Source: Blastomussa wellsi (lineage: Eukaryota; Cnidaria; Anthozoa; Scleractinia; Plerogyridae). From it: a stretch of 64,000 bases of DNA. The stretch lies in the NCBI GenBank assembly GCA_947652115.1, contig OX393562.1:25742503-25806502 (forward strand). Reading direction: 5' to 3'. A program made the position numbers and the translations under genes. Under the pieces are notes generated by a model. The model searched no databases and was not told the DNA's origin. It was given only the letters and a program-made list of their open reading frames with translations. Positions 57,186-64,000 of the stretch are shown here, one piece after another; position 1 is the first letter of the stretch; every line of letters begins with the position of its first letter.

Positions 57186-59321
57186 ATAATTTTGGCCCAT
57201 CTTTAATAAAATGGATCGAACTTTTCTACAATGACATTCAAAGTAATGTACTGAATAATGGTTGGGCATCGGAATTTTTTGGTCTAGGTAGAGGGGTTAG
57301 ACAAGGATGTCCTCTCTCCCCATATATATTTATTATCTGTGCCGAGATACTTGCCAATGCTATGCGGAACAATAAAGGCATAAAAGGAATTTTAGTAGAA
57401 GATGCAGAGGTGAAAATAAGCCAATACGCGGATGACACTACTCTGATACTAAACGGTACCAAAAAATCCTTAGAGGCCTCGTTGCTCATGCTAGACGCTT
57501 TCTATAACATTTCTGGTTTAAAGATGAATAGCGGAAAAACTGAAGCTCTCTGGATCGGAGCTTTAAGCAACAACGAACAAGTTCTGTTTCCTGAAAGAAA
57601 TCTAAAATGGGCCAAAGATTCAGTTAAAGCCTTGGGTGTGTGGTTCTCTGTAAACAGCACAAAATCCTTAGCGCTAAACTATAAAGAAAAAACGGAGAAA
57701 ATAAGGAACATTACTGAAAACTGGGCAGTGCGGCGTTTAACTATGTTCGGGAAAATAACAATCATCAAGGCGTTCTTAGTATCTCAACTTGTTTATATTT
57801 TGACGCCTCTTCCAACACACCATAGTGCTCTGAAAGATATTAACACTTTACTCTATAAATTTCTATGGGACGGTAAAGGCGACAAGATTAAACGCTCAAT
57901 AATGATAAATGACTACAAAGAAGGAGGTGCCAGAATGATAGACATAGTGACTTTTAACCAATCATTAAAGATAACGTGGATAAAGAAATATATAGACTTG
58001 AGTAACAATGGTAAATGGAAAAAACTTTTCTTTGCTACATTTCGTAAGCTAGGTATACACAATGCCTTCAAATGTAACCTACATAAAAAGGATATACGAG
58101 AAATGAATATACAAGATATCTTTTTAAGAGAACTTCTTGAAATTTGGTCAGATATCAGTTTTAAGAACAGTCCTTCTTCGTTTAATGATTTCCTCGAAAT
58201 GGATTTGTGGAACAATTCTTTGATACGAGTAGGAAACAAACCGGTTAATTACAAATCCTGGATTCATAAAGGTATTAACAAAGTAAAGCAGATCACTGAA
58301 AACAACTTGTTCTTAGGATACACAGACTTTCTAGCACTATATAATATTAAAACATCCTTTATTGAGTACTATGGTATAACAACAGCATTAAGTAAAATTC
58401 GAAAAAGTATTAATCAGCAACAGGCTATTGATGACCAGGGCGTAGAAAACGAATGGTATGAGAAAATTGCAACCTGTAATAAAGTTAGTAGAACAATTTA
58501 CCAAACCCTGGTGGCTACAGTACAAACTAAACCAGATAAAAGTCAAGCCAAGTGGGCTACAGACTGTAATTTAAGAGAAATAGACTCCAGTACCTGGCAA
58601 AAGATTTATATTAAGCCTTTCTCTTGTACCAAGAGCTCAAAACTTAGAAATTTCCAATTTAAATTCAATCATCGTAGAATAGCAACAAACGCCTTCTTAA
58701 AACAGATTAGGATAACGGAAGATGACCTCTGCACCTTTTGCAAGTCAGACAAAGAAACGCTTTATCATCTTTTCTGGAGCTGCCCTATATCACAGAATAT
58801 ATGGCGGGCTTTGAATGCCTGGTTTATTTCTCACGGAGTACTCACCAAAAATGAAGAAATCAATCACTGTATTGCATTAGGTTTCAACACAGAATCCTGC
58901 TCCATTCTGCTTGACTTGTGCTCCTTAATTGCACGATATTATTTATATACTTGCAAATTGCAGCAGACGTTACCACAGCTTTCAGCCGTTATTAAGATTA
59001 TATATTACCATGCACGTTTGGAGAAACAAACACTCTCCAGTAAGGATTTTACAAATAAGTGGAAACCTTTGATTGCCTAGACAATTGCTTAATGCAATCT
59101 TACATATCAGCAATTGCTCTGAACTCATAACTTTCCATCTTGTAAACCCTTATAAGGAACTCGATATTAGACCCATCTTTTCAAAGCTGTGGTTACTCTG
59201 TGTTTAGCTGTCTTTATGTATATTAGTAACTTAATTTTGTATTAACAATTAATGTAACTATGTACTTAAAATCAACTAATGTAAGTAAGTAATTATTGTC
59301 AGTATTGTATATGTTTGTTGT

Positions 59322-59357
<36 letters not shown>
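57186..59357 (+). mobile_element. 5'-truncated L1-type (Tx1-like) LINE insertion
   Basis: The frame is open from the truncation point: FGPSLIKWIELFYNDIQSNV, then GVRQGCPLSPYIFIICAEIL, then the RT catalytic YADDTTLIL (about 57422-57448). It continues through a thumb region and an RNaseH-less C-terminus to CTFCKSDKETLYHLFWSC (a CCHC-like motif at about 58732-58785) and a stop at 59080. The RT fingers and the endonuclease are missing. The tail is 31 A's (59327-59357). AATGGGGTTT occurs at both ends (57176-57185 and 59356-59365), consistent with a target-site duplication. The ORF has no stop over 620 codons, so the insertion is recent. It lies inside the Bcl-2-like gene, in the opposite orientation. 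Confidence 0.85.
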
Positions 59358-59360
<3 letters not shown>

Positions 59361-59819
59361 GGTTTTCAGGGCCAATGTAAACAAATAAACAAACAAACAT
59401 TGTAAATATGTATAACACTGGGTTAAGAATCCCAGGATTTTCAATATTACCAGTAGAACCCAGTAAAATGCAGCGCATGCATAGTTAATCAAAATATTAA
59501 GATTGAATGCTTTGGCGCCAGTCTTTGGAAAATACACAGACTTCTCGAGAACCGGCCACTCGTTAGAATTTCACGAAATTTGGAAGGAAGATACTTCAGG
59601 AAACAAGAAACAAGGTTATGGCAAAAAATCTGAAAATTAAAAGACAAAAATAATTAATTGTAACTAATGGAGTTATCTTTCAAAGAATGATAGCTAAAAA
59701 TGGTCTGAAAAATTATTAGAAAAGTAGTGCAACAAAGGTTTCAAAAAGCGGCAATCTCCAGTGCTCAATTGCCAGCTTCAGTGCATCCTCCTAGCATAGA
59801 TAGGCTAAAAGTTATTCCT

Positions 59820-62800
59820 TTCCTTTGTTAAGACTTTTGCATTGCCAGCCGTTTCGTCTAAGCTCATCTACGTTGTCTGCACCGATATCCTCAACATCCT
59901 TTGTTGCCAATTTAACGTCCCTTGGCTCATCCTCAACATCTTCCTTTCAACAACCATTCATTGTCGGGCCTGGCTTCTCACCTGTTCCTTACAAGTTGGT
60001 CACGCAAATCATTTCGGGAAAGTTTCTTGATCTAGCCGAACTTCTCTCGGACAATCTTAAGGATGCTTGGTTTGTTCATCCACCCATCGAGCTTCGGAGT
60101 TCCACCAGCGCAAGAAGAAGACACCACCCAGATCCCTAAGCCCTGAGGCGCCCAAGCAACGAAAGCGTTATTAAAACACCCGCTAACGCATTGTGCCTTT
60201 TTGAGTGTCGCTATCCCCTCATATTAATATTGCATTGCCTTAGTAATCACTCATTAAAGTTTGCAACCCATCTTTCCCCTTTTCTCTTGCAGTTTCTGGG
60301 AGCTTCCCTGCAACATCACAGGTTTCCCCTCTTAATGCTACCAGGTTTGTCCTTGAGCTCCAACACCACCCAAACCAGTCCCTGGTGTCCAAGGGCCTCC
60401 TCACACTTGTCGAGGGCTTCCATTTAGGCTTCAATCTCGGTCCTTCCTTATGATCTGCCAAAAAGAACAAAGCTTCTGCTTACCAACACCCAGAAATCAT
60501 TGATGCTTATTATTTTGTCAAATGAAGTTGCTCTAGGCCAGGTGGCAGGTCCTTTTCATTCCTCTCCTATTACCACTTTGCACATCAACAGTTTTGGCAT
60601 CATTCCTAAGAAGGGCAAACAAATGGCACCTTATTCTGGACATGTCATCCCCTCTTGGGTCCAGTGTTAATGAAGGAATCGATCACAATTATTACCCTCT
60701 GCAATACATCCATGTGGGTGACACCATCAAGATGGTTTACAAGTTTGGATGTGGTGCTCTCATGGCCAAGTTTGACGTAGAATCGGCACACCGCAACATT
60801 GCTGTTCACCCCAGCCATAGGTTCCTTCTAGGAATGAAATGGGGATCAATGTATTACATGGACTTAGCCCTCCCGTTTGGTCTGAGGTCGGCGCCTTACA
60901 TCTTCAACTCTGTGGCCGAGCTTGTTGAGTGGATCCTAGTGAACAATTACCACATACCTGATCTTTTGCATTATTTAGATGATTACATCACAGCTGACCC
61001 ACCCAACTCTCCTCAGTGTGAACAAAACTTGTCTATATCTTCCTCAATTTGTGCAGCACTAGGCTTATCTCTTCACCCATCCCGGAAAGTTGCTCATACC
61101 ACTTGCATGTTGACCCTTGGCATTGAACTAAATTCTGAGAACCAGCTTGCTTGTCTGCCTGATGAAAAACTGATGTCTCTCCTTAAACTGCTACATCAAT
61201 GGTCGTCTTATTGTTGGTTTACTAAAGGACAGCTTCAATCGCTTATTGGCCATCTTCACCACGCAACAAAAGTAGTTTGCCCTGGCCGTGCCTTCATTCA
61301 ACACATGATAAACCTGCTCCGCAACTTCCACAGAGATGATCACCCAATTCGTATTAGCTCAGAGTTTAAGAAAGATCTCTGCTGGTGGCTCTAATACTTG
61401 ACTTCTTGGAATGGTGTTTGCTTCTGGGTTTTTCCCAGCCTCTCTCCTCCAGTAAGTCTCGAGATGTCCAGTGATGCCTCTGGATCCCTAGGGTTTGGTG
61501 CAATTTTTGGCTCTCAATGGCTATTTGGTGAATGGTCCCCTGCACTTCAATCCTTGTCTATCGAGTACAAGGAACTTTTTTCCCCATAGTCGTTTCAGCT
61601 CATGCCTGGGGTTCATCCTGGTTTCGGCAAGTGGTGGTTTTCCATTGTGACAATGAATCTGTGGTTTTCATTCTAAACTCTCATACCTCTAGGGCTCCTG
61701 ACTTTATGCATCTGTTGTATTTGCTTCTGATGACAGCTGCCAAACATAATTTCAAATTCTCCTCTCAGCACATCGCTGGTTCTGATAACAAAGTCTCTGA
61801 TGCCCTATCTCGTTTTCATTGGTAGACCTTTTGTCGATTGGCCCCACATGCCAACCGTCATCCTACAGTTATCCCTCCTCGACTTTGGGAAACATTAATC
61901 TTTCATCCCCAGAGAAAAATTGCTTCGCCCTGATGTCACAAGGATTGGCCCCGTCAACGCACTGAACATAGAAATCTGCTCAACTTCGTTTCCTTAACTT
62001 TTGTACTCAGTCTGGTCAGCTCCATGCAAATGGCTCTCCATGCCCAGCAAATGAGTGGACTCATTGCTTGTTTGCAACTCACCTTTCCTCCTTGCTCAGC
62101 TCTTCCTCCCTCAAGATATACTTGTCAGCAGTTCGTTCCATGCACATAGATCTTGGATTTCCAGACGCCCTTGCTGACTGTCTTCAGTTGCAACGTGTCA
62201 TGCGAAGTATAAAGAGGACTCAAGGGGCTTCTGGCTCTTGTCGTTTGCCTATCACTGACCACCATATGCCGAGTATTCACAAGTCACTGTCCTTCTCCAA
62301 CCAGGATCATGTGTGTTTTGGGCCGCCTCTACCCTAGCTTACTATGGTTTTCTGTGCTCCTCTGAATTTACTGTTCCATCCTTGTCAGCCTTCAATCCTC
62401 TCATTCACTTAACTGCCAGTGGCATTGCTGTTGATTCTCATGAAATGTCATCCTGCTTACAACTCAACATCAATGCTTCCAAGACTGGCCTTGTCGAAAG
62501 GGCTGCTGCCTCTAGATTGGCTTGGGTCATCCTCCACTTTGTGCATTATCCGCTATCCTGAACTACCTACCACAGCATGGCCAGTCTCCTGGTCCTTTGT
62601 TTCTGCTCTCAAATGGTCAGCCCCTTTCTCATGCTCTTTTGACACGCTGGCTAAAAGATATTTTTGCAGCTGCTGGTATCCAAAGGTCATTTTCCAGTCA
62701 CAGCATTAGTATTGGGACTGCCACAGTTGCTGCACATATGGGTGTCCTGGATCACCTTATTCAAGCCATGGGATGATGGAATAGCGATGCATACAAGCTC

Positions 62801-62870
62801 TATATTAGGACTCCAACTAATGAAAATTGGAAATCTTTAATATCCCCAATTGCCTGGGATGGTCGGTGAC
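59820..62870 (+). pseudogene. Decayed DIRS-type retrotransposon (RT-RNase H and tyrosine recombinase)
   Basis: In order: an upstream ORF piece with IVGPGFSPVPYKLVTQIISG (about 59950-60025); RT from about 60330, with KWHLILDMSSPLGSSVNEGI, then FDVESAHRNIAVHP and the YLDDY box (about 60976); an RNase H region (SDASGSLGFGAIFGSQW, then IAGSDNKVSDALSRFHW, ending near 61825); and a tyrosine recombinase (about 62068-62860), with HSISIGTATVAAHMGVLDHL then SDAYKLYIRTP. Stops lie near 61393 and within the recombinase's 'G-R-W' site (TGA at 62774), with several frameshifts. The recombinase's HxxR arginine is serine. So the copy is inactive. This gene order is specific to DIRS-like elements. Confidence 0.8.
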
Positions 62871-62879
62871 AAATCGGGA

Positions 62880-63172
62880 AAATCGAAAGTGTTTCTATTT
62901 TCCTGACGCGTCAAAGATTTCTGCGGTGGTTGGTGATCATTCGGGTGAAAACTGAAATATCCACTGTCAGGGACGTTTCCAATGGTTTTAGCTTGTGACC
63001 AATCCTCTAGCTTCTTTTTAATTGCTTGGCTCCAGTCCCAAATTCAGAAGGTCCAGAGAATCTACAAAAGGACGTCTGTCGTTTCTCTAACATATTGGTA
63101 AAGTCTGAGACAGTCGGGAAACAGTGACATCCCCGATCATCTGGGATTTTCCCGACATATGAAAACCAGGCT
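62880..63172. other. Gene-free stretch
   Basis: About 290 bp with scattered short repeats of the type 'cgggaaaatcg' / 'cgggaaacagtg'. Nothing further is visible. Confidence 0.4.
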
Positions 63173-63176
63173 TTAA

Positions 63177-63709
63177 TAATTCATCACATGAAAACAAAGG
63201 AAATCAGAACCGTAACCATGTTTGGAAATGTGATCTCATTTAGCATAGATTTTTACGATTTTATTTCTTTGTTTTCTCCATAGTTTTAGCTTCGATTGAA
63301 AAGGTATATCAAACACTCGAGACAGCGTTTCATCACATTTCCAAACACCTTGAAGTTCATCAAAAATGCTCCGCTGCGCGTCGTATTTTCAACTCTCTTC
63401 TCTGTGTTTGGAAATGTGATGAAACACTGTCCCTCGTGTTTGATGTAATAGATCAAACACGAGCGACAGTGTTTCATCGGGATATCCAAACACCGAGAAG
63501 AGAGTTGAAAATACGACGCGCAGCGGAGTATTTTTAATGAACTTCGAGGTGTTTGGATAGCCGATGAAACACTGTCTCGAGTGTTTGATCTATCTTCTCA
63601 ACTACGGTGAAAACGAAGAAATAAAATCGTAAAAATCTATGCTAATTAAGATCACATTTCCAAACCACGGTTACGGTTCTGATTTCCTTTGTTTTAACGT
63701 GATGAATTA
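63177..63709. mobile_element. 533-bp palindromic foldback element flanked by TTAA
   Basis: Both ends read TAATTCATCAC inward, with TTAA immediately outside (63173-63176 and 63710-63713). The arms remain complementary almost to the centre near 63443: 'ggaaatcagaaccgtaacca' pairs with the complement near 63665, and 'acgacgcgcagcgga' with its match near 63372. Inner sub-repeats of 'gtttggaaatgtgatgaaac' occur several times. No ORF. TTAA target sites suggest mobilisation by a piggyBac-type transposase, but TTAA is itself palindromic and could be part of the arm. Confidence 0.8.
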
Positions 63710-63713
63710 TTAA

Positions 63714-64000
63714 TGAGTTTGAGAAATATTACGTCTAGTTAGGTTTTAGAAAATAAAAGCTTTACTACTTACTAAGAGATTTTAAGTAGAAGTGTAGAGC
63801 ACTACAAAAGCATCTACACCAATTTGGACTTCATAAAACATGCTTCTTTTTTCTTTCTCCAATCTATGTGAACGGGCATGTTCTCCAACTTGCTTTGTAC
63901 ACAATGCATTTCAATTGTTCTTTTGTCGGCCGGTCAATCTTTACATGTACACCCGATACATTTTATTTTTGGTAGCAATGTTACTAAAAATATATGTAAG
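63714..64000. other. Window end, gene-free
   Basis: AT-rich, nothing recognisable. Confidence 0.4.

Noticed and set aside
60594..61394. An intact reverse-transcriptase gene (266 codons)
   Set aside because: It is one open piece of a larger DIRS frame that is broken on both sides by stops and frameshifts.

Overview
The window looks like nuclear DNA of a cnidarian, most likely a hexacoral and perhaps a stony coral. The reasons are spliced animal genes with AT-rich introns, a cnidarian-style precursor packed with amidated neuropeptides, a single TEAD gene, a Bcl-2 homologue, and a dense mix of Penelope-like, DIRS, L1-type and CR1/RTE-like retroelements, tRNA-derived SINEs and many small inverted-repeat elements. 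No database could be searched, so the taxon is an inference.

Layout. 1-4070: gene-free, with an inverted-repeat element, an old segmental duplication, and a small transposon inserted in only one copy of it. 4078-7196: a compact intronless gene (TATA box, ORF, poly(A) signal) for a secreted precursor with 32 tandem 27-residue units, each carrying one RFamide-type and one RYamide-type peptide. 7197-16479: mostly gene-free, with Penelope-like and LINE remnants. 16480-26717 (+): a complete TEAD/Scalloped transcription factor, 13 coding exons plus a second version of exon 3. The two versions are both 63 nt and lie 41 bp apart, which suggests mutually exclusive exons in the DNA-binding domain. 31108-36353 (-): TIGAR-like phosphatase, five coding exons, with several small transposons in its introns and a 272-bp tandem duplication upstream. 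39518-40240 and 44168-45037 (-): two intronless genes for short WH1/EVH1-like proteins, the first with a CRIB-like motif. 48596-50248 (-): a RING / coiled-coil / NHL protein with no visible B-box. 52126-57000 (-): the last two exons of a Bcl-2 family gene with a textbook BH2 and a C-terminal membrane anchor; its 5' part is not seen. 57186-59357: a 5'-truncated L1-type insertion with poly(A) tail and target-site duplication. 59820-62870: a decayed DIRS-type element. 63177-63709: a 533-bp palindrome between TTAA sites.

The host genes share no obvious pathway. The clearest candidates for something new are the dual RFamide/RYamide precursor with its recent internal block duplication, and the paired TEAD exons that swap part of the DNA-recognition region. 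All exon joins were read by eye from splice signals and family conservation; no transcript data were available.
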